From Neorhodopirellula pilleata (lineage in GTDB: Bacteria; Planctomycetota; Planctomycetia; Pirellulales; Pirellulaceae): a DNA stretch of 64,000 bases. Under the pieces are notes generated by a model. That model worked only from the letters and a program-made list of their open reading frames with translations, did no database searches and was not told the origin of the DNA. Of the stretch, positions 45,363 through 54,424 are shown in pieces (the first letter of the stretch is position 1; each line of letters opens with the position of its first letter). The stretch covers positions 809,919-873,918 of the forward strand of contig NZ_SJPM01000002.1 in assembly GCF_007859915.1 (NCBI RefSeq), written 5' to 3'. A program made the translations under genes and the position numbers.

Positions 45363-46688
45363 TCACCAAACCAAAGTTGCGACGCAGCCTGCCAATGCTG
45401 GCTCAATACTCACACTTCCGCCGTGCAGTTCCATGATTCGCTGGGCTCGACACAGTCCCAACCCCAGGCCGCGGCCGGCTTCTCGGCCACTGTAGTATGG
45501 GTCGAAAGCTCTGGCGGCTTGCTCAGGTGTCAGGCCCGGGCCGCTGTCGCAAACTCGAATACGGCACCCGTTGTTTGTATTATTATTTCGGTGTTCACTT
45601 CTCGTGACGCGTACCTGCACGACGCCGTCGATACCGATCGCTTCGATCGCGTTGCGGACAAGCACGGCAACGGCTTCGCCGATCATTTCAACATCACCAT
45701 GAACGGGTTGAGCTTCCTCGTCGGAGTCGAAGAGAACGCTGGTCGCAATCGAGCAACGCTGTGCCTCGTCGGTGAATCCACTGAGCGTTCGGTTCAAGCA
45801 ATCTTTCAAATCAAATGACTGCCACTTCGGTTCGGGAGGGTTCGCGTAGAACATCAAATCCGCGATCATCGCATGGGCACGGGAAGTTTGATCGACGATT
45901 CGCAATAACGATTGACGCTGTGAGGGCTCGTCGATCACCCGTGCGAGCGATTGGGCGCGCGTCGAGATATTCGCCAGCGGGTTGTTGATCTCGTGGCTCA
46001 AGCCGTAAGCAAGTGAATGAGCGAGTTCACTTTTAATCCGGTCGACCGAAGCGGACGCGTAAGAGGCAAGCCGTTCGTTGGGTTCACATCGATCGATCAA
46101 GCGAGCGATCACCTCGTGAGCCGAACGCGATGCCTCGGGCTGATCATCGGACGACATCAACCGCACCTTCGAAAAGTCCCCTTCAGGTCGGTGACCGCCC
46201 GCTTCGGCCCACCACGATTCCGCTTGCCCCGGCCACCGCGACAACGGAAGTGTTTGGAAGTAATGATCGAGCCGATCAAAGCCCGTGAAGGTAGAATCGG
46301 TCGCGTGGGTGCTTGGGCAAGCCAACCAATCAGTCGTTCGCCATAGCGTGCTGCCCTGACGACACCAAAAGTCAGCTAGATCAAAAAGCGTCAGCGGATG
46401 GGACAGTTGGGCTCGCGTGAAATCACATGCGGCAAATTGATGAGCGAGGGTTGCCAATACCAACGCCGGGTCGACACACATTGCCGACACCAACCGGCGT
46501 AGTGCCGGCGTCGCTCGACTGCTTGGATCGTGGTCGTTCCTTAAGTTGCGGTCGTCTGCAGTGGTCACGCATCTTTGCGAGAGGGTGTCGCATAACGCCG
46601 CCAATGACGACGTTTTTAAAGGCAACCAAACGCGTTCGTTTCCGCACGCGATGGGAGGCAACCATCCGGAGTAGACGGACCGGCTCAC
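45363..46688 (-). CDS. Histidine kinase without membrane segments
   Basis: 441 residues from a GTG at 46688, two bases after the stop of the regulator gene; the frame is open further but that part overlaps the regulator. The N-terminal half (about 1-235) has no recognised sensor fold and no membrane helix. The dimerisation/phosphoacceptor motif is GLSHEINNPLANISTRAQSL, the N-box follows later, and the ATP-lid region reads CDSGPGLTPEQAARAFDPYY and GRGLGLGLCRAQRIMELHGG. It should be a cytoplasmic kinase working with the regulator encoded upstream. Confidence 0.88.
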   Translation of the reverse strand: MSRSVYSGWLPPIACGNERVWLPLKTSSLAALCDTLSQRCVTTADDRNLRNDHDPSSRATPALRRLVSAMCVDPALVLATLAHQFAACDFTRAQLSHPLTLFDLADFWCRQGSTLWRTTDWLACPSTHATDSTFTGFDRLDHYFQTLPLSRWPGQAESWWAEAGGHRPEGDFSKVRLMSSDDQPEASRSAHEVIARLIDRCEPNERLASYASASVDRIKSELAHSLAYGLSHEINNPLANISTRAQSLARVIDEPSQRQSLLRIVDQTSRAHAMIADLMFYANPPEPKWQSFDLKDCLNRTLSGFTDEAQRCSIATSVLFDSDEEAQPVHGDVEMIGEAVAVLVRNAIEAIGIDGVVQVRVTRSEHRNNNTNNGCRIRVCDSGPGLTPEQAARAFDPYYSGREAGRGLGLGLCRAQRIMELHGGSVSIEPALAGCVATLVW

Positions 46689-46690
46689 GC

Positions 46691-47278
46691 TCAGCCGACC
46701 ACGCCGCGTTCCATTTCGAGCAATGAATAGGCTCTCCCGACGAGATCGTCGATCGAGAAAGGCTTTTGCATGAAATCGTTCGCGCCGGCGGCCATCAATC
46801 CTTCGACCTTGGAGTGTTCGACCATCCCAGAGATGCACAGAATCTTGACCGTGTCCATCGATGGATCACTGCGGACACGTTGGCAAACTTCTTTCCCGTT
46901 GATGTCCGGTAGCATGACGTCCAGAACGACTAAGTCAGGCCGAAATTCCTTGACGCCCATGCCGGCGTCGAAGCCGTTGTTGGCGGTGCGAATTTCGAAA
47001 TGCCCGTCGCGCTGAAACCCGTCCTGCATGAGATCGACCAAGTCTTGGTCGTCGTCGACGATCAGTAGCTTCTTTTTGCCGCTCTCCAGAGCGTCCGTAG
47101 GAATACCGTTGTCCTTCATGAACAAAAACAATTGTTCACGAGGAATGCGTCGGAATTTGCTGCCGGGGACTCGGAATCCCTTGAGCGACCCGTTGTCGAA
47201 ACAACGAATGATGGTCTGTTGGCTCACCTTGCAAATTTTTGCGGCTTCGCCAGTTGTAAAAACAGTTTTAGTGGTCAT
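46691..47278 (-). CDS. Response regulator with N-terminal HTH (excisionase/MerR-like) and receiver domain
   Basis: 195 residues. An AGGGAGG site lies 12 bases before ATG 47278 and directly abuts the earlier ATG at 47290, so I prefer the former. Residues 1-60 form an excisionase/MerR-like DNA-binding domain (FTTGEAAKICKVSQQTIIRC then FRVPGSKFRRIPREQLFLF). The receiver follows, with LLIVDDDQDL, phosphoacceptor D120 in LVVLDVMLPD and KPF near 175. The order HTH-then-receiver is the reverse of most response regulators. It is encoded upstream of the kinase gene with a 2-base gap. Confidence 0.9.
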   Translation of the reverse strand: MTTKTVFTTGEAAKICKVSQQTIIRCFDNGSLKGFRVPGSKFRRIPREQLFLFMKDNGIPTDALESGKKKLLIVDDDQDLVDLMQDGFQRDGHFEIRTANNGFDAGMGVKEFRPDLVVLDVMLPDINGKEVCQRVRSDPSMDTVKILCISGMVEHSKVEGLMAAGANDFMQKPFSIDDLVGRAYSLLEMERGVVG

Positions 47279-47662
47279 GGCCGGAACCATCCTCCCTGTG
47301 GGGTAGTACCATTACCGAAAAAAGTGAAGGCAAATTCAACCCACCTTCACTGCGTCACTTCGTTTAGCAAAACCTCGGGGGCAATGCACTAGCACTTAGC
47401 CGTTGCGTAACCCGCATGGCACGCGTCTCGCGTGACCGTTGCAAGTATCCCTAGTTCCCTGGATTGCCAAACTTTCGGTATCTTAGCGATTTGGTAAGCT
47501 GGGTCAAGATTGATCTGCAAAGACGTTCTCGAAAGGAAACTATTGGAAAAGACGGTGCGTAACGATACAATGAGTGTCCCTCCTGAGGCCGAGCCAGTTT
47601 CATTCCCCCGCCCCGCGCTCGCCTCTCCACCCCGCCTTGATACGATTGCTGAACGGTCCACC

Positions 47663-50173
47663 ATGAATTTGAGGTCACCGATCACGGACGCGCCCGAACG
47701 CTTGCTTGGCAACGCGCGGCGCTCACGTGGTGGCGACTTTCAGTCGCCAGTTCTTGAAACGTCGACTGAAAGTCGACGCCACGTTTGGATGTGGCAACTA
47801 TTAGTGGTTGTTTGTCTGATTGGGTCTGGTTTCTTTGGTGGCAGCGCAAGCGGAGCCGAACAGCCGACCGCCGAGACGCTGGTCGCCAAAGGTGGCGAGA
47901 TATTTAAGTCGCAGTGCGCCGCTTGTCATGGCGAGACCGGCCAAGGCACCGAAGACAGCTATCCCGACCCTTTGACCGGCGATTCCTCGATCGGTGAACT
48001 GACCGAAATCATCGCTGATACGATGCCGGAGGAAGATCCGGAAAAGTGCGTCGGTGAAGACGCCGCCGCCGTGGCTGCCTACATCCACCATGCCTTTTAC
48101 AGCGAAGCCGCACAGCTTCGAAATCGGCCACCGCGTCAAGCATTGCAGCGTTTAACCGGCACGCAACTCCATAACAGCCTAATGAACCTGTATTCGCATT
48201 TCCACGGCGTAAAAGAAGACCGCTGGAAAGATCGTGTCACTGAACATGGCGTTAAAGTCAGCTACTACGACGGCAAAGGCTGGAAAAAAGAGGATCGTAA
48301 GTTCGAAGGAAACGTCGACCAAATCGATTTCGATTACAAGCTCGACGGACCGAAACATCCCGACGGTTCGGACCTCGGCATCGATGGAGAACAATTCCAC
48401 GCTCATTTCGAAGGTGGATTGCGGGTCGAACAAACCGGTCGCTACGAAATCATCGTTCGCAGCACCACATCGTTCGAGTTCACGTTCGGAAGCTGGCGGA
48501 ACAAACTGATCGACAACCATGTCCAGTCCGAAGGACGCAATGAGTTTCGGCGCACGATTTGGTTAACCGGAGGCCGCAGCTATCCCTTCAAGCTGGATCT
48601 GAACCAACGCAAACGCAAAGGCGAGACACCTCCGTCGAGCGTCTCGCTGTCGTGGGTTCGTCCCGGCGGCGTTGAAGAGATCATTCCGGCCTCGCAATTG
48701 ATGCCGGGCTGGGTGCCTTCGGCGGCCCGCGTCCAAACCAAGATGCCGCCGGACGATCGCTCGTACGGATTCGAACGCGGGATCAGCGTTGACGCAGGTT
48801 GGGACGAGGCGGTGACTGCGGCGGCATTGGAATTCGCCGACTTGGCCATCAATGAACTGTGGCCGGATCACCTCGATCGCAACAAAAAGGATGATCGCCC
48901 GCGTCCGGAAAAGTTGCGAGACTTATTGACGACGCTCATCAGCGTGGCGCACCGAGGCGATGCCGAAACGGTCGGTGCGAAGTCACTGCTCGATGCGATC
49001 ATGGCGGAAACGCAAGACGAGATCGAGATCATCAAGTATGCGGTGCTGTTGACGGTCAAGTCACCGCGATTCCTTTACCCGACGCTCGACGAGGATCGCA
49101 ATCGGTCTTGGCAAGTCGGCACGCTGTTGTCATTGACACTTCATGACGCGGTGCCAAGCGATGGCTGGTTCGTCAACGACTTGAACGCGAATAAACTGAA
49201 TGATCCCAAGGTGATTCGGCAAGTCGCGACTCGGTACGTCGATGACGCCCGCACACGGGCAAAACTTCGCGAGATGTTTTATCATTGGTTAGAGATGTCG
49301 CCCGAAGACGATCTTCGAAAAGACGACGAAAAATTCCCTGGCTTTGACGCGACAATCCTGAGTGATTTGCGAAAATCGCTCGACGGGTTTCTTGATGAGA
49401 TCGTTTGGAGCGAAACAAGTGATTTCCGCCAGTTGCTGTATTCGGATTGGACATTAACCACGCCACGATTAACCGACTTCTACGGCGACGCTTGGAAGCC
49501 ATCGTCGGATCAAGCCTCAGAACACGGCGACGATCCGATCGCACGTTCCGGCTTGAAGCGCACCGTCCGCAATCACCAGACCCATATCGGCGTGCTTTCG
49601 CATCCACTCGTCATGGCGAAGTTCGCCCATCATCAAGAAACGTCGCCCATTCATCGAGGCGTTTTCTTGATCCGGCACGTGATGGGCCGCACGCTCCGTC
49701 CGCCCAACGCGGCGTTCGCGCCGCTGAGCCCGGACCTGCATCCTGACCTGACGACACGTCAACGGGTGGCGTTGCAAACGAGCCCGGAGAGCTGCCAAAT
49801 CTGTCACGCGAAGATCAACCCCTTAGGCTTCACGCTCGAAAACTTCGACGCGATCGGCCGATTCCGTCAAACCGATGGCAAACATCCGATTGACGCCGGC
49901 GGACACTACGACACACGCGACGATCAAAAGATTGAATTTGAAAACGCTCGCGAATTGGCCAACTACGCCGCCGGAAGTCGCGATGCCCAGTCGGCATTCG
50001 TGTCCCGCGTATTTCAATACTTTACCAAACAACCCATCGCCGCATTCGGGCTCGATCGATTGGAACAATTGACCGATCAGTTCCGCGACTCGGGATGCAA
50101 CATTCGACAGTTGCTGATCGAGGTCGCGGTCATCGCGGCAGAGGGACCGTTGACCGATACCAACCAAACCTGA
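47663..50173 (+). CDS. Planctomycete cytochrome c with PA14, DUF1592, DUF1588 and DUF1585 domains
   Basis: The open frame runs from 47510; candidate starts are ATG at 47570, 47663 and 47789. The export signal (WMWQLLVVVCLIGSGFFG, about 43-63 from 47663) and everything after it are conserved. A haem motif CAACHGETGQG follows. Next comes a PA14-like beta domain (DGEQFHAHFEGGLRVEQTGR to ASQLMPGWVPSA), then DUF1592 (SLTLHDAVPSDGWF region), DUF1588 (HIGVLSHPLVMAKFAHHQET) and DUF1585 with a second CxxCH (CQICHAKINPLGFTLENFDA). Such proteins are nearly always encoded with a DUF1552 protein, as here 6 bases downstream. They are thought to act in periplasmic oxidation of unknown substrates. Confidence 0.88.
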   Translation: MNLRSPITDAPERLLGNARRSRGGDFQSPVLETSTESRRHVWMWQLLVVVCLIGSGFFGGSASGAEQPTAETLVAKGGEIFKSQCAACHGETGQGTEDSYPDPLTGDSSIGELTEIIADTMPEEDPEKCVGEDAAAVAAYIHHAFYSEAAQLRNRPPRQALQRLTGTQLHNSLMNLYSHFHGVKEDRWKDRVTEHGVKVSYYDGKGWKKEDRKFEGNVDQIDFDYKLDGPKHPDGSDLGIDGEQFHAHFEGGLRVEQTGRYEIIVRSTTSFEFTFGSWRNKLIDNHVQSEGRNEFRRTIWLTGGRSYPFKLDLNQRKRKGETPPSSVSLSWVRPGGVEEIIPASQLMPGWVPSAARVQTKMPPDDRSYGFERGISVDAGWDEAVTAAALEFADLAINELWPDHLDRNKKDDRPRPEKLRDLLTTLISVAHRGDAETVGAKSLLDAIMAETQDEIEIIKYAVLLTVKSPRFLYPTLDEDRNRSWQVGTLLSLTLHDAVPSDGWFVNDLNANKLNDPKVIRQVATRYVDDARTRAKLREMFYHWLEMSPEDDLRKDDEKFPGFDATILSDLRKSLDGFLDEIVWSETSDFRQLLYSDWTLTTPRLTDFYGDAWKPSSDQASEHGDDPIARSGLKRTVRNHQTHIGVLSHPLVMAKFAHHQETSPIHRGVFLIRHVMGRTLRPPNAAFAPLSPDLHPDLTTRQRVALQTSPESCQICHAKINPLGFTLENFDAIGRFRQTDGKHPIDAGGHYDTRDDQKIEFENARELANYAAGSRDAQSAFVSRVFQYFTKQPIAAFGLDRLEQLTDQFRDSGCNIRQLLIEVAVIAAEGPLTDTNQT
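47725..47784. repeat. Palindrome with 22-bp arms inside the 5' end of the cytochrome gene
   Basis: ACGTGGTGGCGACTTTCAGT plus CG (47725-47746), a 16-base loop, and the near-perfect complement CGACTGAAAGTCGACGCCAC plus GT (47763-47784). Only two arm positions mismatch. It sits just before the conserved signal sequence. Confidence 0.85.
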
Positions 50174-50179
50174 GTCATC

Positions 50180-51538
50180 ATGAGCTATCACATCTCCCGT
50201 CGTCGATTCTTGCGTCAAGCCGGCATCAGTGCCGCTGCGGCAAACTTCGCTTGGAACTTACCTAGCCTCGGTTGGGGCGACAGTGCGGTCGCAAAACGCC
50301 AGCGGATGATTTTTGTCTTCAGCCCCAACGGCGTCATCCCGCAACATTTTTGGCCAGGCGAGTCGGGTAAGAAAGATCAAGCCAATGACGAGATTACAAA
50401 ACTAGATTTCAAGCGAATCCTCAAACCGCTGGAACCCTTCCGCGATCAAACGTGCACCATGCACGGGTTGTGCAACCAAATCCAAGGCGACGGCGATGGC
50501 CACATGCGCGGCATCGGATGTTTGTTGACCGGCGTCGAACTGTTCCCCGGCGATATTCAAGGCGGCAGTGACACGCCGGCGGGCTGGTCGCAGGGAATCA
50601 GCATCGATCAATTCCTCAAGAACCAACTGCAAGCCAACTCCACGACCCGGACACGATTCGGTTCGCTCGAGTTCGGCGTGATGGTTCCCGACCGCGCCGA
50701 TACCTGGACTCGCATGTCGTACTCGGGGCCGAACCAACCGGTCGCACCGATCGATGATCCGTACAAGATGTTTGATAAGTTGTACGGGCAAGCCAAGAAT
50801 CGCGAGCTTCTCGCCAGCGTTCTGGATGACTTGACCGATGACTTTCGCAAGCTGGAATCGATGGTCAGCGCCGAGGATCGGCATCTGTTGCAACAGCACG
50901 TCGATTTGGTCCGAAAGGTCGAGCGAGACTTGAAGGTCGAGTTAGAAACTCAGGCGGATCGCATCGGACACGCGGTGCCTGAATTGCCACCCAACATCGA
51001 AGATCAAAATGACAACATGCCGGAAATCACCCGCATGCAGATCGAGATGTTGGTCAACGGCATGGCGGCTGACTTTGCTCGGGTTGCCACGTTCCAAATC
51101 ACCAACAGCGTGGGCGGCGCGAAAATGCGTTGGATCGGAATCGATGAAGGCCACCACGGCCTCTCTCACGAACCCGACAGCAACGAAGACGCGTACGAGA
51201 AACTCATCAAAATCAACACTTGGTACTGCGAGCAAGTTGCGTATTTGGCCAAGCGTTTGAAAGAGACGCCGGAGCCCGGTGGGGAAGGATCGATGCTCGA
51301 CCACACCACGATTGTTTGGACCAATGAGCTTGGTAAAGGCAACTCACATACCCGCGACAACATTCCTTTCGTGCTCGTTGGTGGTGGGCTCGGCATTCAA
51401 GGCGACCGAGCGTTCGATTTCGGACGGACGCCACACAACCGCTTGCTGATGACGATCGCCGAACGAATGGGCTTTCCTCAAGAGTCGTTTGGCAATCCGG
51501 ATTTCTGTGGCGACGGCGTGTTGACGGGTCTGTCCTGA
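50180..51538 (+). CDS. DUF1552 Tat-exported protein
   Basis: 452 residues starting 6 bases after the cytochrome gene. The N-terminus has a twin-arginine signal ([20 protein letters not shown]). The DUF1552 core is recognisable in [40 protein letters not shown] and [20 protein letters not shown]. The protein resembles sulfatase/alkaline-phosphatase-like (DUF1501-related) planctomycete exported proteins in layout. Tat export suggests folding, possibly with a cofactor, before secretion. It is the stable partner of DUF1588/DUF1592 cytochromes; the joint substrate is unknown. Confidence 0.92.
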   Translation: MSYHISRRRFLRQAGISAAAANFAWNLPSLGWGDSAVAKRQRMIFVFSPNGVIPQHFWPGESGKKDQANDEITKLDFKRILKPLEPFRDQTCTMHGLCNQIQGDGDGHMRGIGCLLTGVELFPGDIQGGSDTPAGWSQGISIDQFLKNQLQANSTTRTRFGSLEFGVMVPDRADTWTRMSYSGPNQPVAPIDDPYKMFDKLYGQAKNRELLASVLDDLTDDFRKLESMVSAEDRHLLQQHVDLVRKVERDLKVELETQADRIGHAVPELPPNIEDQNDNMPEITRMQIEMLVNGMAADFARVATFQITNSVGGAKMRWIGIDEGHHGLSHEPDSNEDAYEKLIKINTWYCEQVAYLAKRLKETPEPGGEGSMLDHTTIVWTNELGKGNSHTRDNIPFVLVGGGLGIQGDRAFDFGRTPHNRLLMTIAERMGFPQESFGNPDFCGDGVLTGLS

Positions 51539-51601
51539 AACCGCCTTGACCCCTTGGTGAGCGAAACGTTAACTAGGGGCTTGTGACAGCGTAAAGTTCG
51601 A

Positions 51602-51670
51602 GTAGCCGAAGTCGCAAGACTTCGGTATTTGCACGAAATTCTGCTGAACTCTTGCGAGTCCAGCTACCAC
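51602..51670. repeat. Inverted copy of the 69-bp repeat of 7.6 kb
   Basis: Begins GTAGCCGAAGTCGCAAGACT and ends CTTGCGAGTCCAGCTACCAC. It has the same length as 7590-7658 and is its reverse complement with scattered differences. It lies between the DUF1552 gene and the small secreted-protein gene. Confidence 0.85.
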
Positions 51671-51704
51671 CAGCCACCTTCACTAACCCATTGGCGTCCC
51701 CAAT

Positions 51705-52049
51705 ATGTATCGTCTCGTCTTCTTGTCCTTCGTGATGGCATCCGCCTTCGTAATCGGATCGTCCTCGCCCGTCATTTCCGCTCCCACCGCCATGGCTTCG
51801 GAAGTCGTTAGCTATCGCTGCCCGGAGTGGAAAACCCGTCACGAGCATGATTCCAAGCAAGCCGCTCAGATCGTCGATACGCTCAAGAAACTCAAGTGTG
51901 AAGTTGAAAAGCACGAACACAACGGTCACATCGATATCAAGTATCGTTGCCCCAAATGGCTCGAGCATCAAGCCAAGACCCACGACGACGCACACAAGCT
52001 GATGGATTGGCTCAAAGCGTTGAAGTTCGAAGTCAAGCATCAACACTGA
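51705..52049 (+). CDS. Small secreted protein with two internal RCPxW repeats
   Basis: 114 residues with a signal peptide (about 1-32; VFLSFVMASAFVIGSSSPV). The mature part consists of two copies of one unit: residues 37-72 start YRCPEWKTRHEHDSKQAAQI, and residues 80-114 start YRCPKWLEHQAKTHDDAHKL. Both continue xxDxLKxLKxEVxxH. The units are rich in His, with one Cys each plus C65, so metal binding or disulfide formation is possible. No known family recognised. The stop overlaps the next gene's start by one base (TGATG). Confidence 0.75.
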   Translation: MYRLVFLSFVMASAFVIGSSSPVISAPTAMASEVVSYRCPEWKTRHEHDSKQAAQIVDTLKKLKCEVEKHEHNGHIDIKYRCPKWLEHQAKTHDDAHKLMDWLKALKFEVKHQH

Positions 52050-52468
52050 TGTCGATCCCACCCGCTGTCGGCTTGGGAATTGGCGTGACGGCCGCGCTCG
52101 GTGTGGCCAGGCTAGCCGCCGGGGCCGCCACTGAATTAGCCGAAAACTCGACGGAAGCGGTGACAAATTTCGCCGAGGTTTTCGCCGCCGACGCCGGCGC
52201 AAACAAGGCAACTGAAACGGCTCACGGTCCCGACCACAAAACGGCGAACAAGTCGCTGCGGCAAGTGATCGCGGACCTGATGACTCAACTCGGGTTAACG
52301 AGTGATTCGCCGGTCGAGTTGCAAATGGACGATCAGGGCCAAATCCAAGTGACGACGCCTCGTCCCGAATCGTCTTCGCCCGCCGACGCGGCCACCCGGA
52401 CGCAGCTTCAATCGGTGATCAACGGCAACGAAGAACTGCGTTCCAAATTGGCGAGCTACTTCGCTTGA
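52049..52468 (+). CDS. Small unknown protein coupled to the secreted protein
   Basis: 139 residues from ATG 52049, whose A is also the last base of the upstream TGA. The N-terminal half contains a glycine/alanine-rich hydrophobic stretch (VGLGIGVTAALGVARLAAGA) that could insert into or lie on a membrane. The rest is helical and hydrophilic (SLRQVIADLMTQLGL, then VELQMDDQGQIQV and QSVINGNEELRSKLASYFA). No family recognised. The one-base overlap suggests equal production with, and perhaps binding to, the upstream protein. A longer frame from 51947 exists but would overlap that gene. Confidence 0.65.
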   Translation: MSIPPAVGLGIGVTAALGVARLAAGAATELAENSTEAVTNFAEVFAADAGANKATETAHGPDHKTANKSLRQVIADLMTQLGLTSDSPVELQMDDQGQIQVTTPRPESSSPADAATRTQLQSVINGNEELRSKLASYFA

Positions 52469-52480
52469 GATACTGGTCTG

Positions 52481-52590
52481 GATCCCTCGCTCACGCATTT
52501 TGAAGTCGCACTTTTTTCGTAACCCGCTTCGTAAGCGAGGGATCATTGATACTGACTCATCCCTCGCTTACGCGTCGGGTTATGATTCAA
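52481..52590. repeat. B-type palindromic repeat
   Basis: ATCCCTCGCTCACGCATTTT begins it, then the TGAAGTCGCACTTTTT linker known from the 25- and 31-kb copies, GTAACCCGCTTCGTAAGCGA and the complement TCCCTCGCTTACGCGTCGGG. Non-coding; between the small unknown gene and the TIM-barrel gene. Confidence 0.85.
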
Positions 52591-52639
52591 TCCACCGGCT
52601 CTCGCGCGTCGGGCTATCGAACCAGCAATCCCAAACATC

Positions 52640-53455
52640 ATGATGAAATCAGCGATTACCGTCAGTCTTGTCGAAGAAGCCCGTGGCGGGCCGTTCGTTT
52701 TCTGGGACGGTTTGGCCGACGCGTTCGAACAGGCTGCTAAACTCGGTTTCGATGCCGTCGAGGTGTTCGCCCCTGGACCCGATGCCGTTTCGGTGGACGA
52801 ACTGCGGTCGCTGAGTGAACAAACCGGCTTGCGAGTTGCCGCCGTGGGGACTGGAGCGGGCATGGTCAAGCACGGACTCAGCCTCACCGACCCTGACGTT
52901 TCCAAACGCAAAGCTGCCCGCGAGTTCGTCCGCTCGATGATCGACTTCGGCGGTCCCGTCGGGGCACCGGCGATCATCGGTTCGATGCAGGGCCGTTGGG
53001 GCGGTGATTTATCGCTCGCCGGAGCACTGGACTATCTCGCCGAAGCCTTGGAAGAACTCGCACCGCTGGCGGCTGAGTACGATGTGCCGTTGATCTACGA
53101 ACCGCTCAATCGGTACGAAACCAATCTCATCAAGACCGTCGACGAAGGACTGACGTTCCTGAATCGTCTGCAAACGGGCAACGTGAAGTTGCTTGCCGAT
53201 TTGTTCCATATGAACATCGAAGAATCCGACGTGGCGGCGGCGATCCGCCGCGGGGGCGACGCGATCGGCCACGTTCATTTTGTCGACTCGAATCGGCAGG
53301 CCGCTGGGCTGGGTCACACCGATTTTGCTCCGATCATCGCGGCTCTTCGCGGCATCGGTTACGATGGTTACTTGTGCGCCGAAGCGTTCCCGATTCCGGA
53401 TTCGCAAACCGCAGCCCAGAAAACCATCGACTCATTGAAGACTTTGCTCGCGTGA
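52640..53455 (+). CDS. Xylose-isomerase-like TIM-barrel protein
   Basis: 271 residues. Metal ligands of the AP-endonuclease-2/sugar-isomerase superfamily are visible as Glu in IYEPLNRYE, Asp in LLADLFHMNIEE, His in GHVHFVDSNR and Glu in LCAEAFPIPD. Candidates include hydroxypyruvate isomerase and D-tagatose/psicose 3-epimerase; the sequence alone cannot separate them. It is cytoplasmic (no signal). Its stop overlaps the start of the PSP1 gene by 4 bases (GTGA). Confidence 0.88.
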   Translation: MMKSAITVSLVEEARGGPFVFWDGLADAFEQAAKLGFDAVEVFAPGPDAVSVDELRSLSEQTGLRVAAVGTGAGMVKHGLSLTDPDVSKRKAAREFVRSMIDFGGPVGAPAIIGSMQGRWGGDLSLAGALDYLAEALEELAPLAAEYDVPLIYEPLNRYETNLIKTVDEGLTFLNRLQTGNVKLLADLFHMNIEESDVAAAIRRGGDAIGHVHFVDSNRQAAGLGHTDFAPIIAALRGIGYDGYLCAEAFPIPDSQTAAQKTIDSLKTLLA

Positions 53456-54351
53456 CCGATTCTCCCACGTCGCCGGAACCATCATCGGCGTCATCGCTTC
53501 AATACGTTTGCCGTTACGGCAGCATGAGGCATCTCGGCGTGATGACCGCGACTAGCGAATTCCGTTATGGCGACGAGGTCGTCATACGTAGCGACCGGGG
53601 AACCGAGATCGCGACGGTATTGTGCGAAGCCACGCCGGCCGCGATCGGCGGATTACACGAGCCCACCGAAGGCAAGATATTGCGTCGCCTCGATGCAACC
53701 GATCGCGGCGACTGGACCCAAATGTCAGCAATGACGCGACGTGATTTGGACGTTTGCCAACCGCACGTCGATCGTTTGAACTTGCCGATGCAATTGGTCG
53801 ATGTCGAACGGGTCCTCGGCGGCGAGCGAGTGGTCGTTTACTTCATATCCGAAAACCGCGTCGATTTTCGTGAACTGGTCAAATCGCTCGGCCAGGAATT
53901 TCAAACTCGCATCGAGATGCGACAAATCGGCATCCGAGACGAAGCCAAGTTGCTCGCTGATTTCGGCGATTGCGGCCAAGAGGTTTGTTGCAGTCGCTTC
54001 CTCAGCAAGATGCCACCGGTATCGATGAAGATGGCCAAGTTGCAACGAGCTTCGCTGGACCCCACGAAGATATCCGGACGATGCGGCCGTCTGAAGTGTT
54101 GTTTGCGATACGAATTCGACACCTACGAATCACTCGCCCAAGAGCTTCCGCCGGTCGGCAGTCAATTGCTGACACGTGACGGACAATGCCGAGTCATCGC
54201 GCAAGACATTCTTGCCGGGCAATTGATCGTTCAAACCGAAGATCAACGCCGAATCATGATCCCGGTCGGGGACGTGGTAGAGATTTTGGCCGTCGGCAAT
54301 GGCATGGTGGCAAGCGGCAAAAAGGGCAAAGACAATCTTCGGCCCCTTTAA
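53452..54351 (+). CDS. PSP1-domain protein, RicT (YaaT)-like
   Basis: 299 residues from a GTG that overlaps the upstream stop; an ATG at 53524 begins nearer the conserved domain. The PSP1/RicT core is marked by GDEVVIRSDRGTEIATVL, the Asp/His-containing middle and two cysteine-rich motifs, DCGQEVCCSRFL and CGRLKCCLRYE. In Bacillus RicT the equivalent cysteines hold an iron-sulfur cluster and the protein works with RicA and RicF in RNA maturation. Whether that complex exists here is not known; the partners are not in the window. Confidence 0.9.
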   Translation: MTDSPTSPEPSSASSLQYVCRYGSMRHLGVMTATSEFRYGDEVVIRSDRGTEIATVLCEATPAAIGGLHEPTEGKILRRLDATDRGDWTQMSAMTRRDLDVCQPHVDRLNLPMQLVDVERVLGGERVVVYFISENRVDFRELVKSLGQEFQTRIEMRQIGIRDEAKLLADFGDCGQEVCCSRFLSKMPPVSMKMAKLQRASLDPTKISGRCGRLKCCLRYEFDTYESLAQELPPVGSQLLTRDGQCRVIAQDILAGQLIVQTEDQRRIMIPVGDVVEILAVGNGMVASGKKGKDNLRPL

Positions 54352-54424
54352 GAAAACGTTCGTCAATGTGATAATTCTGTGAGTTTGTCGCCCGCTTCCG
54401 ACTTCCACCTGCAGATCATCTTTC

